A stretch of DNA of 64,000 nucleotides, taken from Streptomyces fradiae ATCC 10745 = DSM 40063 (lineage in GTDB: Bacteria; Actinomycetota; Actinomycetes; Streptomycetales; Streptomycetaceae). This document shows, piece by piece, positions 51,921-60,632 of the stretch (its first letter is position 1; each line of letters begins with the position of its first letter). The notes beneath the pieces are model-generated. The model was not told the DNA's origin and searched no databases. It saw only the letters and a list, made by a program, of their open reading frames with translations. The stretch lies in contig NZ_CP023696.1 in the NCBI RefSeq assembly GCF_008704425.1, positions 1,102,501 to 1,166,500 on the forward strand. The letters are read 5' to 3'. Position numbers and translations under genes: made by a program.

Positions 51921-52844
51921 ATGACCGTCATCGTCCGTGAGTTCGTGCCCGACGACGCCCCGGCGGCCGTACGGGTGCGGCGCAGCGCAGCCCCGTACAC
52001 CGTCACGACCCCCGCCTCCATGCTGAACGAGCGGCGGGCCGCGCCGCCCGCCCGCCGGTACCTGATGCTCGTCGCCGAGCGGGACGGCGAGGTCGTCGGC
52101 TACGGCAACGCGGGCCTGGTGCACGAGGCGCCCGAGCCGGGGCAGGCGTTCGTGACCCCGGTCGTCGACCCGGCCCACCGCGGCCACGGGGTGGGCGGGC
52201 TGCTGCTGCGCGCCGCCGAGGAGCACCTGGCGGCGCTCGGCGCGCGGGAGGTGTACGCGTGGGTGCGGGACGAGCCGGAGTGCCTGGAGTTCGCCCGGAC
52301 GCGCGGCTACCGGTCCACCCGCACCCTCCGCTACCTGCGGCTGGATCTGGCCTCGGCGGCCCTGCCGGAGCCGCCGGCCGCGCTGCCTCCCGGTGTGGAG
52401 CTGCGCACGGCCGCGGACTTCGCGGCCGATCCGCGCCCGCTGTTCGCTGCGGACTCGGAGGCGACGGCGGACGAGCCGACCGACATCCCGTTCGGCCTGG
52501 GCGACTACGAGGAGTGGCTCGCCGACACCTGGGAGGACCCGCTGCTCGACCGGGAGCTGACGGTGGTCGCCCTGGTGGACGGGGCCGTCGCCGCGTTCAG
52601 CGCCGCCCACACGGACGGCGAGGGGCGGTACGTGTCGGCGATGACCGGCACGGTCCGGGCCCATCGGGGCCGGGGCCTGGCCACGCTCGCCAAGACCGAG
52701 TCGCTGCGCCGCGCCCGCGCCGCCGGCTGCGTGGAGGCGTACACGAGCAACGACTCCGCCAACGGCCCGATGCTCGCCATCAACCGGCGCCTCGGGTACG
52801 AGCCCTGCGCGACGGAGGTGCGGCATGTCCGCTCGCTCGGTTGA
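51921..52844 (+). CDS. Tandem GNAT acetyltransferase
   Basis: 307 residues with two GNAT domains: the first at about 1-150 with acetyl-CoA loop DPAHRGHGVGGLLLRAAEEH, the second at about 160-305 with VRAHRGRGLATLAKTESL and NRRLGYEP. Double GNATs of this type are related to mycothiol synthase-like and drug acetyltransferases; the substrate is unknown. ATG 51921 is clean. The last 20 bases overlap a DUF402 gene. Confidence 0.9.
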   Translation: MTVIVREFVPDDAPAAVRVRRSAAPYTVTTPASMLNERRAAPPARRYLMLVAERDGEVVGYGNAGLVHEAPEPGQAFVTPVVDPAHRGHGVGGLLLRAAEEHLAALGAREVYAWVRDEPECLEFARTRGYRSTRTLRYLRLDLASAALPEPPAALPPGVELRTAADFAADPRPLFAADSEATADEPTDIPFGLGDYEEWLADTWEDPLLDRELTVVALVDGAVAAFSAAHTDGEGRYVSAMTGTVRAHRGRGLATLAKTESLRRARAAGCVEAYTSNDSANGPMLAINRRLGYEPCATEVRHVRSLG

Positions 52845-53298
52845 CGTCGTCCTCCTCAAGGCGGGCCGCACGAAGATCCGCTACCCGGCGGAGGTCGTCT
52901 CCGACGACGGCACGGTGCTCACCGTCCGGGCCGCGTGGGCGGGCGGCGGCGTGCGCGACTTCGGCTTCGTGCGGTTCGAGCCCGGGGACGTGTTCACCGA
53001 GCACTACCGGCGGGACCGGTGGTACTCGGTGAAGGAGGTGCGGGCCGTCGACGGCACGCTGAAGGGCTGGTACTGCGACGTCACCCGGCCCGCCGAGGTG
53101 CGGGGCGGCGAGGTGGTCGTGGAGGACCTGGACCTGGACCTGTGGGTGTCGGCGGACCGGCGGCTGGTGCTGCGGCTCGACGAGGACGAGTTCGCGGCGA
53201 GCGGGCTGGCGGAGCGCGACCCGGAGGCGGCGGCCCGCGCGGTGCGGGCGCTGGACGACCTGGAGGCCCTGGCCCGCGGGGGCGGCGAACTGCGGTAG
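52825..53298 (+). CDS. DUF402 protein (FomD-like fold)
   Basis: 157 residues. DUF402 hallmarks: EHYRRDRWYSVKEVRAVDG, LKGWYCDVTRPAEV, DLDLDLWVSADRRLVLRLDEDEF. Members of this fold include the fosfomycin-pathway nucleotide hydrolase FomD and nucleoside diphosphatases; the DLDLDLWV metal-binding acids are present. It overlaps the GNAT gene and ends in a bidirectional terminator. Confidence 0.9.
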   Translation: MSARSVDVVLLKAGRTKIRYPAEVVSDDGTVLTVRAAWAGGGVRDFGFVRFEPGDVFTEHYRRDRWYSVKEVRAVDGTLKGWYCDVTRPAEVRGGEVVVEDLDLDLWVSADRRLVLRLDEDEFAASGLAERDPEAAARAVRALDDLEALARGGGELR

Positions 53299-53300
53299 TG

Positions 53301-53345
53301 CCGGCGTGCCGTACGGCTGCGGTGCGGGGCCGTACGGCACGCCGG
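53301..53345. terminator. Bidirectional terminator
   Basis: Perfect sixteen-base arms CCGGCGTGCCGTACGG and CCGTACGGCACGCCGG around a thirteen-base loop, between convergent DUF402 and lipase genes. Confidence 0.88.
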
Positions 53346-53352
53346 GCGCGGG

Positions 53353-54291
53353 TCAGCCGAGGACCGAGGCGCAGGTGGTGGGGGTGGCGCGCGCGGGGTC
53401 GAGGGCGTTGGCCACCTCGTGGAAGGCGATCCGGTCGACCAGCCCGATGGCCAGGTGCTCGGAGAGGTCGAGGGGGCACAGGTCCTGGAGGAGCACGTTG
53501 CGCACGTTCGGCCCGTCGAGGAACGAGGAGCGGTACGGGGTGACGACCTGGTCGTACCGGGTGGCGATGACGGTGTAGCGGACGCCGGGCACCGTGTCGC
53601 CGCCCTCGTTGAGCCGCTGGAGGAAGGGGGAGCCGGCGATCTGGTCGGCGAGGGCGGGGGTCTTCGCGCTGATGAGGTCGGCCGCGCCGGGGAAGTGCGG
53701 CAGCAGCCGGGTGAGGCCGTGCAGGGTGGTGCCGTGGTTGTCGGGGGCGATGCCGACGAGCGCGTTCACCTTCTCGGCGCCGCCGAGGAACTTGAGGTAG
53801 TGGCGGGGCATCATGCCGCCCTGGGAGTGGCCCACGATGTCCACCTCGCGGGCACCGGTCGCGCCGAGGACCCGGTCGACGTACGCGTCGAGCTGCCCGG
53901 CGGACTCGGCGACGGGGCCGAGGCCGTGGAAGAACGGCACACCGGGCAGCTGCCCGTAGTCGAGGGAGAAGACGCAGTAGCCGCGCCGCACCAGGTAGGG
54001 GGCGAGTCCCAGCCAGTTGTCGACGGAGTTGCCGAACGTGCCGTGGACGAGGACGACGGGGCGCGGGTGGGCGGCGGAGGGCTTGCAGGCGTAGTCGTTC
54101 CAGCCCGCCCCGGACGCCCCGGCCGTGGCGGCCGTGGTGGCCGTGGCGGCGGTCCGGTCGGTGACGGCGGGCGGGGTCGCGGCGTGCGCGGTGGCGGCCG
54201 GGGCGAAGAGGAGCGCGGCGGCGAGCAGGAGGAGCGCGGTCAGGGCTCGCAGGGCGCGCCGCGGTGCGGCGGGCGGGCGCGGGGGCAGCAT
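53353..54291 (-). CDS. Secreted alpha/beta-hydrolase lipase (class 2 lipase)
   Basis: 312 residues. Signal peptide (LRALTALLLLAAALLFAPAA, cleavage near AHA), then the lipase fold: oxyanion VVLVHGTFGNSVDNW, nucleophile elbow VDIVGHSQGGMMPRHYLK, Asp in VIATRYDQVVTPY and His in LDLSEHLAIGLVD. Four cysteines probably pair (YACKPS, YCVFS, LCPLD, TCASV). Resembles Streptomyces EstA/LipB lipases, and the syntenic S. coelicolor lipase SCO1735. The ATG at 54291 is preferred to upstream frame extensions. Confidence 0.92.
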   Translation of the reverse strand: MLPPRPPAAPRRALRALTALLLLAAALLFAPAATAHAATPPAVTDRTAATATTAATAGASGAGWNDYACKPSAAHPRPVVLVHGTFGNSVDNWLGLAPYLVRRGYCVFSLDYGQLPGVPFFHGLGPVAESAGQLDAYVDRVLGATGAREVDIVGHSQGGMMPRHYLKFLGGAEKVNALVGIAPDNHGTTLHGLTRLLPHFPGAADLISAKTPALADQIAGSPFLQRLNEGGDTVPGVRYTVIATRYDQVVTPYRSSFLDGPNVRNVLLQDLCPLDLSEHLAIGLVDRIAFHEVANALDPARATPTTCASVLG

Positions 54292-54601
54292 CGAGTGGTC
54301 TCCTGGCGGTTGGAGGGAAGGGCGGGGTTGCGCCCCAGCGGCCCGGACCACTGACGGGGATGGCGCGGCGCGCACGGCGTCGCGCGCCCCCTGCCCTCGC
54401 GGCTCGCGTGGCAGGGGGAACTCCTCGGCCAAATTACGGAGCGGCCCTCCAGGAGGGAAGTTACGCGTCGGTAAAAACTCGGCGGAGGCGACGCGGGTGT
54501 GCCTCGGCGCAGGCGCGGGGGCGTCCTTGGCGGGTGCCCCCGGCGCAGGCGGGCCCCTGGGCGGAGGCGGCTCGGGCGCCTTCCGCCGAGGGGCGCGGGC
54601 G
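54292..54601. other. Gene-free promoter region of lipase
   Basis: Contains an unusually A/T-rich patch (CCAAATTACGGAG and CGGTAAAAACTC, 54429-54481), the probable lipase promoter. Toward the polymerase gene end come GGCGCAGGCG-type repeats. No gene seen. Confidence 0.5.
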
Positions 54602-55576
54602 CTACGCGGCGAGGGAGCCGGGGATGATCGCGCCGGGGCCGAACCGGGCGCGGGCCCGGTCCGCGACCGCTTCGAGGCGCCGCGCCTTCTCGTCGGCCGG
54701 GTCCAGGGAGAGCTGGTGGGCGGCGTGCTCGGCGGGGGCCAGGCCCTCGGCGCGCAGGGTGACGCCGCGCACCCGCGCGCGCTGGAGGGCGAGCCCGTCG
54801 TGGAGGGCGTACGCGGCGGAGGTCAGCTCCGCGGAGTGCGCGGTCGGCTCGCGCAGGGTGCGGGTGCGCGTGGTGGTGGAGCGGTCGGCGTACCGCACGG
54901 TGAGGGCGAGGGCGCGGCAGACCTGGCCCTCGCCCCGCATGCGGGCGCCCAGCTCCTGGGCGGCGGAGAGCAGGGCGCGGCGCTGCCGGTCGCGGTCGGT
55001 CTCGTCGCGCGGGAAGGTCCGCTCGGCGGCGGCGGAGCGGGCGGCGGCGTTGGGGACGACGCGGGAGCGGTCGACGCCGTGCGCCCTCTCCCACAGGTCG
55101 CGTCCGGTGCGGGCGCCGGTGACACGCTGGAGCACCGCGAGCGGGGCGTCCGCGACGCGCCCGGCCGTGTCCAGCCCGTACGCGCACAGGGTGCGGGCGG
55201 TGGCCGGGCCGACGCCGTCGAGGGCGTTCACCGGCAGGCCGCGCAGGAAGCCGGCCGGGTCGGTGACGACGAGGGTGGCGCCGGGGGCGGCGCGCCGCGC
55301 GGCCATGCGGGCGAGCATCGGGTTGGGGCCCGCGCCGATGGCGCAGTCCACGCCGTGCAGGGCGAGGGCGCGGACGCGGATCACGGCGGCCAGCTCGGCG
55401 GGGCCGCGCCCGAAGTACCGTACGGCGCCGCGCAGGTCGGCGAGGGCGGCGTCCGGCGGCTCGGCCTGCACGACGGGGGTGAACTCACCGAGCAGGGACA
55501 GGAGTTGCGGCAGCAGCGCCTCGTGCATGGGCGCGAGGCGGAAGCGCACGCAGAGGATCTCGGGGGCGGCCGTCAT
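54602..55576 (-). CDS. Y-family polymerase homologue lacking catalytic acids (ImuB/DinB2-like)
   Basis: 324 residues. Thumb and little-finger regions are recognisable (GVDCAIGAGPNPMLARMAAR, VNALDGVGPATARTLCAYGL, VCRALALTVRYADRSTTTRT), and AAHQLSLDP near the end resembles a beta-clamp-binding motif. The palm is degenerate: where active enzymes have DMDAFF the sequence reads VRFRLAP, and where they have SIDEAFLD it reads PPDAALAD. It should therefore be a non-catalytic ImuB-like adaptor. The ATG overlaps the dnaE2 stop (ATGA). Syntenic with S. coelicolor dinB2. No ImuA gene is seen. Confidence 0.85.
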   Translation of the reverse strand: MTAAPEILCVRFRLAPMHEALLPQLLSLLGEFTPVVQAEPPDAALADLRGAVRYFGRGPAELAAVIRVRALALHGVDCAIGAGPNPMLARMAARRAAPGATLVVTDPAGFLRGLPVNALDGVGPATARTLCAYGLDTAGRVADAPLAVLQRVTGARTGRDLWERAHGVDRSRVVPNAAARSAAAERTFPRDETDRDRQRRALLSAAQELGARMRGEGQVCRALALTVRYADRSTTTRTRTLREPTAHSAELTSAAYALHDGLALQRARVRGVTLRAEGLAPAEHAAHQLSLDPADEKARRLEAVADRARARFGPGAIIPGSLAA

Positions 55577-58500
55577 CCCGCGCTCCCCTGGCTCTGGTGC
55601 CACAGCCTGCGGCCGGGCGGGGTCGCCGCGCCCTCCCCGGCGGGGCGCAGGTCGGCCCACGGGTGCATCTCGTAGCCGGTGGGCAGGGTGATGCGGCGGC
55701 CGGTGCCGGACGCCGCCTCGGACGGGGGGCCGGCCGGCGGCGCCGCGAGGCGGGCGGCGACCGCGTCGAGGCCGCCCTCGCGGCGCAGTTCGACCAGTTC
55801 GGCGAGGTTCCAGGCGGCCGAGCCGACGACGCTGAGGCTGCGCGGGCCGCGCCGCTGGACGGTGCCGCGGACCAGCAGCAGCCAGGAGTGGAAGACGGTG
55901 TGGGCGCACCGCTCGTGGCTGTCGTCGAAGAACGCCAGGTCGACCAGGCCGGTGCCGTCGTCGAGGGTGGTGAAGATGACGCGCCTGCCGGAGCGGATCG
56001 GCGGGGTCTGGGTGGCCGCCTTGGCCCCGGCGACCAGCACGCTCTGGCCGTGCCGGGCGGTGCGCAGCCGCTGGGCGGTGACGACGCCCAGCTCGTCGAG
56101 GAAGGCCTGGTGGTCGGTCATCAGGTTGCGGGAGGCGTCCATGGCCAGGACGCCCAGTTCGGCGCTGAGCCGTTCGGCGTCGGTCAGGTCGGGCAGCCCG
56201 ACGGGCGCGGACCCGCGGCCGCCCGCGAGCGGGAGCTGCTCGCCGTACGAGCCGGTGCCCCGCTGGGCGCGGTGCAGTTCGGCGAGGTGGAGCAGCAGGT
56301 CGCGGCGGTTGGCGCCGAACGCGTCGAGCCCGCCGACCTGGGCGAGCCGTTCCGCGACGGGGCGGCTGGGGCGGGCCCGCTCCCAGAAGTCGAGCAGCGA
56401 GGCGTACGGCTGGCCGGCCTGGATGCGGGCGGCCTCCGCCTCGCTGATGCCGTGCACGTCGGAGAGCGCCAGCCGCAGCCCCCACGTACCGGGCGAACCG
56501 GACACGCGGCCTGACGCGGAACCAGACACCAGTTCGATCCGGTGGGTGGCGCCGGACTTGTTGACATCCAGCGGCAGCACCGGCACGCCCCGCCGCCGCG
56601 CGTCCGCCAGCAGCAGCCGCTTCGGGTACATGCCGGGGTCGTGGGTGAGCAGCCCGGCGTAGAAGGCGGCCGGGTGGTGGGCCTTGAGCCACGCCGACTG
56701 GTAGGTCGGCACGGCGAACGCCACGGCGTGCGCCTTGCAGAAGCCGTACGAGCCGAACGCCTCCACGATCCCCCAGGTGCGCGCGACCACGTCGTCCGCG
56801 TACCCCCGCTCCTTCGCCCGGCCCGCGAACCACGCCTTGATGCGGCCCTGCGACTCGGGGTCGGAGAGCCCGCGCCGCACCGCGTCGGCCTCGTCCCGGC
56901 CGCAGCCGGTCATGACGTCCAGGATCTTGATGACCTGCTCGTGGAAGACGACGACCCCGTACGTCTCCGCCAGCGCCTCCGCCAGGTCGGGGTGCGGGTA
57001 GCGGACGGGGGCGCGGCCGTGCCGGGCCTCGATGAAGGGCCGCACCATGTCGGCGGCGACCGGGCCGGGGCGGAACAGGGAGATGTCCACCACCAGGTCG
57101 TGGAAGGTGGACGGCTGCAGGCGCCCCACCAGGTCGCGCTGGCCGGGCGACTCGATCTGGAAGCAGCCGAGCGTCTCGGCGGACCGGATGAGCCGGTACG
57201 TGGCGGGGTCGCCCGGCCGCACCCGCCGCGGGTCGTCGAGGTCGACCTCCTCGCCCGTGGTGCGGGCGATCTCGGCGACGGCGTGCGCCATCGCGGACTG
57301 CATCCGCACCCCGAGCACGTCGAGCTTGAGCAGGCCCAGCTCCTCCACGTCGTCCTTGTCGAACTGGGACATCGGGAAGCCCTCGCCGCTGGTGGGCACC
57401 ACCGGGGTGCGGGAGCGCAGCGAGGCGTCGGAGAGCAGCACCCCGCACGGGTGCATGGCGACGCCGCGCGGCAGCGCGTCCAGCGCCTCGACCAGCTCCC
57501 AGAGCCTGCCGTACCGCTCGCGCTCCCCCGCCAGCCGGCGCAGCTCGGGCAGCTCGTCCAGGGCGGCGCGGGCGTCGCGGGCGCGGATGTGCGGGAACGC
57601 CTTGGCGATCCGGTCGATGTCGGCCGGGTCCATGGACAGGGCGGCGCCCACGTCGCGCACGGCGTGGCGGACCCGGTACGTCTCGGGCATGGCGACGGCG
57701 GCGACCCGCTCGGGGCCGAAGCGGTCGAGGATCGCCCGGTAGACCTCCAGGCGGCGGGCGGACTCCACGTCGACGTCGATGTCGGGCAGCGCGGGCCGCC
57801 GCACCGACAGGAACCGCTCCATCAGCAGATCCTGCTCGACCGGGTCGGCGTGGGCGATGCCCAGCAGGTGGTTGACGAGGGAGCCGGCGCCGGAGCCGCG
57901 CGCGGCGACCCGGATGCCCATGCCCCGCACGTCGTCCACGACCTGGGCGACGGTGAGGAAGTACGTGGCGAAGCCGAGCCGCTCGATGGTGCGCAGCTCG
58001 TCCTCCAGGCGGGTCCAGTACGCCCGCTTCCGGTCGTGGCCGCGCAGCACCATCCCGGCGGCGCAGCGGGACCGCAGCACCCGCTCGGCGGTCCGCCGGC
58101 CGGCGCCCACCAGGTGGGGCTCGGGGAAGTGCACGGTGCCGATGCCGAGGTCGTCCTCGGGGTCGACCAGGCAGGCGGCGGCGGTCTCCTCGGTCAGGGC
58201 GAGCAGCCGGTGCGCGGCGTCGCGGCGCAGCCCGGCGGCCTGCGCGACGCGCTCGGCGGCGGCGGCCATGGCGGCGGGGTCCTTCAGCCAGCGCTCCCCG
58301 CCGTCCAGGCCCCGGCGCGGGTCCACGGGCACGAGGCGGCGGGCGGCGTCCAGCACGTCGGCGACCGGGCCCTGGCCGGGGTCGGCGTACCGCACGGCGT
58401 TGCCCAGCACGGGCCGGACCCGCTGGTCGGCGGCGAAGCCCAGGGTGCGGGCGGCCTGCCGGAGCGAGCCGGGCCCGGTGCCGGGGCGGCCGTGGTGGAC

Positions 58501-59073
58501 CACCTCCAGGCGCAGGGCGTCGCCGTACGCCTCGCGCCAGGGGGCGAGGAGCCGGGCGGCGCGGTCGGGGCGCCCGGCGGACAGGGCGCGGCCCACGTCG
58601 GAGTCGGGGCCGAGGAGGACGGTCAGGTCGTCGCCGTGGTTGTCGGCCCAGGGCAGCAGGACGGGGGCGCCGGTCGCGGTGGCGGCGGAGGTCCCGGCGG
58701 CGGCGTGGGCGGCGGTGATCAGCCGGCACAGCTCGGCCCAGCCGCGCCCGGAGCGGGCCAGGAAGACGGCACGGGGCGCCGACTCGTCGACGAAGGCGCC
58801 GCCGCGCACGGGGGCGCGGCGCCGCTCGGTGGGCGCGGCGGGCTCCGCCGCGGCGCGGTCGCCGATCGCGAGGTCGGCGCCGAACAGGGGGCGTACGCCC
58901 TCCTTGGCGCACGCACGGGCGAAGCGGACGGCGCCGGCGACGGTGTCGCGGTCGGTCAGGGCGACGGCGTCCATGCCGCGCTCGGCGGCGCGGGCGGCCA
59001 GTGCCTCCGGGTGCGAGGCGCCGTAGCGCAGCGAGAAGCCGGAGACGGTGTGCAGATGCGTGAACCGTGGCAT
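55573..59073 (-). CDS. dnaE2: Error-prone DNA polymerase DnaE2
   Basis: 1166 residues, C-family polymerase for damage bypass. The PHP domain opens the protein (FTHLHTVSGFSLRYG, LTDRDTVAGAVRFARA). The palm has LPDIDVDVESARR with catalytic Asps and GSGAGSLVNHLLGI. Fingers include FHEQVIKILDVMTGCGRDEA and GFCKAHAVAFAVPTYQSAWL. Tandem HhH, then an OB domain (FTTLDDGTGLVDLAFF). ATG 59073 gives MPRFTHLH; the upstream frame is shadow. A LexA box 60 bp upstream marks it as SOS-induced together with the Y-family gene. Confidence 0.96.
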   Translation of the reverse strand: MPRFTHLHTVSGFSLRYGASHPEALAARAAERGMDAVALTDRDTVAGAVRFARACAKEGVRPLFGADLAIGDRAAAEPAAPTERRRAPVRGGAFVDESAPRAVFLARSGRGWAELCRLITAAHAAAGTSAATATGAPVLLPWADNHGDDLTVLLGPDSDVGRALSAGRPDRAARLLAPWREAYGDALRLEVVHHGRPGTGPGSLRQAARTLGFAADQRVRPVLGNAVRYADPGQGPVADVLDAARRLVPVDPRRGLDGGERWLKDPAAMAAAAERVAQAAGLRRDAAHRLLALTEETAAACLVDPEDDLGIGTVHFPEPHLVGAGRRTAERVLRSRCAAGMVLRGHDRKRAYWTRLEDELRTIERLGFATYFLTVAQVVDDVRGMGIRVAARGSGAGSLVNHLLGIAHADPVEQDLLMERFLSVRRPALPDIDVDVESARRLEVYRAILDRFGPERVAAVAMPETYRVRHAVRDVGAALSMDPADIDRIAKAFPHIRARDARAALDELPELRRLAGERERYGRLWELVEALDALPRGVAMHPCGVLLSDASLRSRTPVVPTSGEGFPMSQFDKDDVEELGLLKLDVLGVRMQSAMAHAVAEIARTTGEEVDLDDPRRVRPGDPATYRLIRSAETLGCFQIESPGQRDLVGRLQPSTFHDLVVDISLFRPGPVAADMVRPFIEARHGRAPVRYPHPDLAEALAETYGVVVFHEQVIKILDVMTGCGRDEADAVRRGLSDPESQGRIKAWFAGRAKERGYADDVVARTWGIVEAFGSYGFCKAHAVAFAVPTYQSAWLKAHHPAAFYAGLLTHDPGMYPKRLLLADARRRGVPVLPLDVNKSGATHRIELVSGSASGRVSGSPGTWGLRLALSDVHGISEAEAARIQAGQPYASLLDFWERARPSRPVAERLAQVGGLDAFGANRRDLLLHLAELHRAQRGTGSYGEQLPLAGGRGSAPVGLPDLTDAERLSAELGVLAMDASRNLMTDHQAFLDELGVVTAQRLRTARHGQSVLVAGAKAATQTPPIRSGRRVIFTTLDDGTGLVDLAFFDDSHERCAHTVFHSWLLLVRGTVQRRGPRSLSVVGSAAWNLAELVELRREGGLDAVAARLAAPPAGPPSEAASGTGRRITLPTGYEMHPWADLRPAGEGAATPPGRRLWHQSQGSAG

Positions 59074-59132
59074 CCGCGCCTCCTCGTCGTGTCCGGACCT
59101 CACCACCCCCTCACACCCACCATAGACCAAGT

Positions 59133-59148
59133 TCGAATGGTTGTACGA
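59133..59148. promoter_or_regulatory. LexA (SOS) box of dnaE2
   Basis: TCGAATGGTTGTACGA matches the actinobacterial box TCGAAC-N4-GTTCGA at ten of twelve positions. It lies in an A/T-rich patch 60 bp upstream of dnaE2. Confidence 0.8.
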
Positions 59149-59160
59149 TTTCGTTCGACG

Positions 59161-59275
59161 GGGCACTCGGCACCCCGGACCGCGGGCACTCGGCACCCCG
59201 GACCGCGGGCTCTCCGCACCCCGGACCGCGGGCTCTCCGCACCCCGGACCGCCGTTCCTCCGCACCCGGGCCCCC
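59161..59275. repeat. 23-bp tandem repeat x4 plus one diverged copy
   Basis: Unit GGGCACTCGGCACCCCGGAC plus CGC starting at 59161, 59184, 59207 and 59230 (copies 3 and 4 read GGGCTCTCCGCA), then a decayed fifth. Directly upstream of the SOS promoter, in the divergent gap. Confidence 0.9.
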
Positions 59276-59352
59276 TGGCGCGGTGGTGCCGGTCTCAGCC
59301 ATTCGGACCCTCCCCACCTGCGCGGATACCGGTCCGACCGGAGCGTGGGGGG

Positions 59353-60447
59353 ATGACCCTCGCCTCCGAGGTGCGCAGCGCTGTCACGCCCAGGGCCGCC
59401 CTGCTGGTCGTCGGCGTGCTCGCGCTCCAGCTGCTGTTCATCGCGTCCTACGTGGGCGCCCTGCACGACCCGAAGCCCACGGACGTGCCCTTCGGCGTGG
59501 TCGCGCCGACGGCCGCGGCGGCCGAGCGGACCGCCGACGGCCTGGCCGCGCTGCCCGGCGACCCGCTCGACCCGCGCGTCCTGCCCGACCCGGCGGAGGC
59601 GCAGCGGCAGATCACGGACCGGCGGATCGACGGCGCCCTGCTGGTCGACCCGCGGGGGGCCACCGACACGCTGCTGGTCGCCTCCGGCGGCGGGAAGGCC
59701 CTGGCGACCGCCCTGGAGCAGATCGTCACCGAGGCCGAGGGGGCCCAGCGGCGCACGGTCCGGACCGTGGACGTGGCCCCGGCGTCCACCGAGGACTTCA
59801 ACGGCCTGTCCGCGTTCTACCTGGTCGTCGGCTGGTGCGTGGGCGGGTACCTGCTCGCGTCGGTCCTGGCGATCAGCGCCGGGGCCCGGCCCGCCAACAC
59901 CCGGCGGGCGATCATCCGGCTCGCCGTCCTGGCGCTCTCCGCCCTCCTCGGCGGTCTGGGCGGCGCGGTCATCGTCGGCCCGGTGCTCGGCGCGCTGCCC
60001 GGCAGCATCCCCGCCCTGTGGGGCCTGGGCGCGCTGGTGGTGTTCTCGGTCGGCGCGGTCACCCTGGCCCTCCAGGCCCTGACCGGGATCGTCGGCATCG
60101 GACTGGCCGTGCTGCTCATCGTGATCGCCGGCAACCCCAGCGCGGGCGGCGCGTTCCCCGGCCCCATGCTGCCCGACTTCTGGCGGGCGATCGGCCCCGG
60201 CCTGCCGCCGGGCGCGGGCACCTGGACGGCGCGCTCCATCGCGTACTTCCAGGGCAACGCCGTCTCCGGGTCGCTCCAGGTGCTCTCCGTCTGGGCGGTC
60301 GCGGGGACGGTGGTCACCCTGGTGGTGTCGTCCCTGCGCGGCGCCGGCGACGGCGCGGGCCCCGACGGCGCGGGCCCCGACGGCGCCGCCCCCGGCGACC
60401 CGGGCCCCGGCGGCGGGGAGCGCCCGGCCGCGGCGGCCGGGACGTAG
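59353..60447 (+). CDS. Membrane protein, YhgE/ABC-2-like
   Basis: 364 residues. One N-terminal helix (ALLVVGVLALQLLFIASYVG), an extracytoplasmic domain of about 130 residues (VPFGVVAPTAAAAERTADGL, PAEAQRQITDRRIDGALLVD), five further helices from ASTEDFNGLSAFYLVVGWC on, and a Gly/Pro/Asp-rich cytosolic tail. This matches the Pip/YhgE or DUF3533 group of ABC-2-like membrane proteins; role unknown, some export lipids or peptides. GGGGGGA precedes the ATG. No ATPase gene is adjacent. Confidence 0.8.
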   Translation: MTLASEVRSAVTPRAALLVVGVLALQLLFIASYVGALHDPKPTDVPFGVVAPTAAAAERTADGLAALPGDPLDPRVLPDPAEAQRQITDRRIDGALLVDPRGATDTLLVASGGGKALATALEQIVTEAEGAQRRTVRTVDVAPASTEDFNGLSAFYLVVGWCVGGYLLASVLAISAGARPANTRRAIIRLAVLALSALLGGLGGAVIVGPVLGALPGSIPALWGLGALVVFSVGAVTLALQALTGIVGIGLAVLLIVIAGNPSAGGAFPGPMLPDFWRAIGPGLPPGAGTWTARSIAYFQGNAVSGSLQVLSVWAVAGTVVTLVVSSLRGAGDGAGPDGAGPDGAAPGDPGPGGGERPAAAAGT

Positions 60448-60543
60448 GGCGGCGACCGGACCGGACGCCCCCGGCCCCGTACGGAGACGCCCCGCCCCGG
60501 CCCCGTACGGGCGCACGGGGCGCACGAGCCGGACGAGGCGCAC

Positions 60544-60578
60544 GAGCCCCCGGCGGTGAGGCACCGGGCCGGGGGCTC
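60544..60578. terminator. Bidirectional terminator
   Basis: Eleven-base arms GAGCCCCCGGC and GCCGGGGGCTC with a thirteen-base loop between convergent genes. Confidence 0.75.
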
Positions 60579-60632
60579 CGCGCCGCCCACGGACCGGCCG
60601 GCCCGGCAGGGGCCCGCCGGGGCCGTACGGTG

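Noticed and set aside
56542..59352. Extension of the YhgE-like membrane protein frame upstream through dnaE2 antisense
   Set aside because: It is antisense to dnaE2 and low-complexity; the real start at 59353 has GGGGGGA upstream and a membrane helix.
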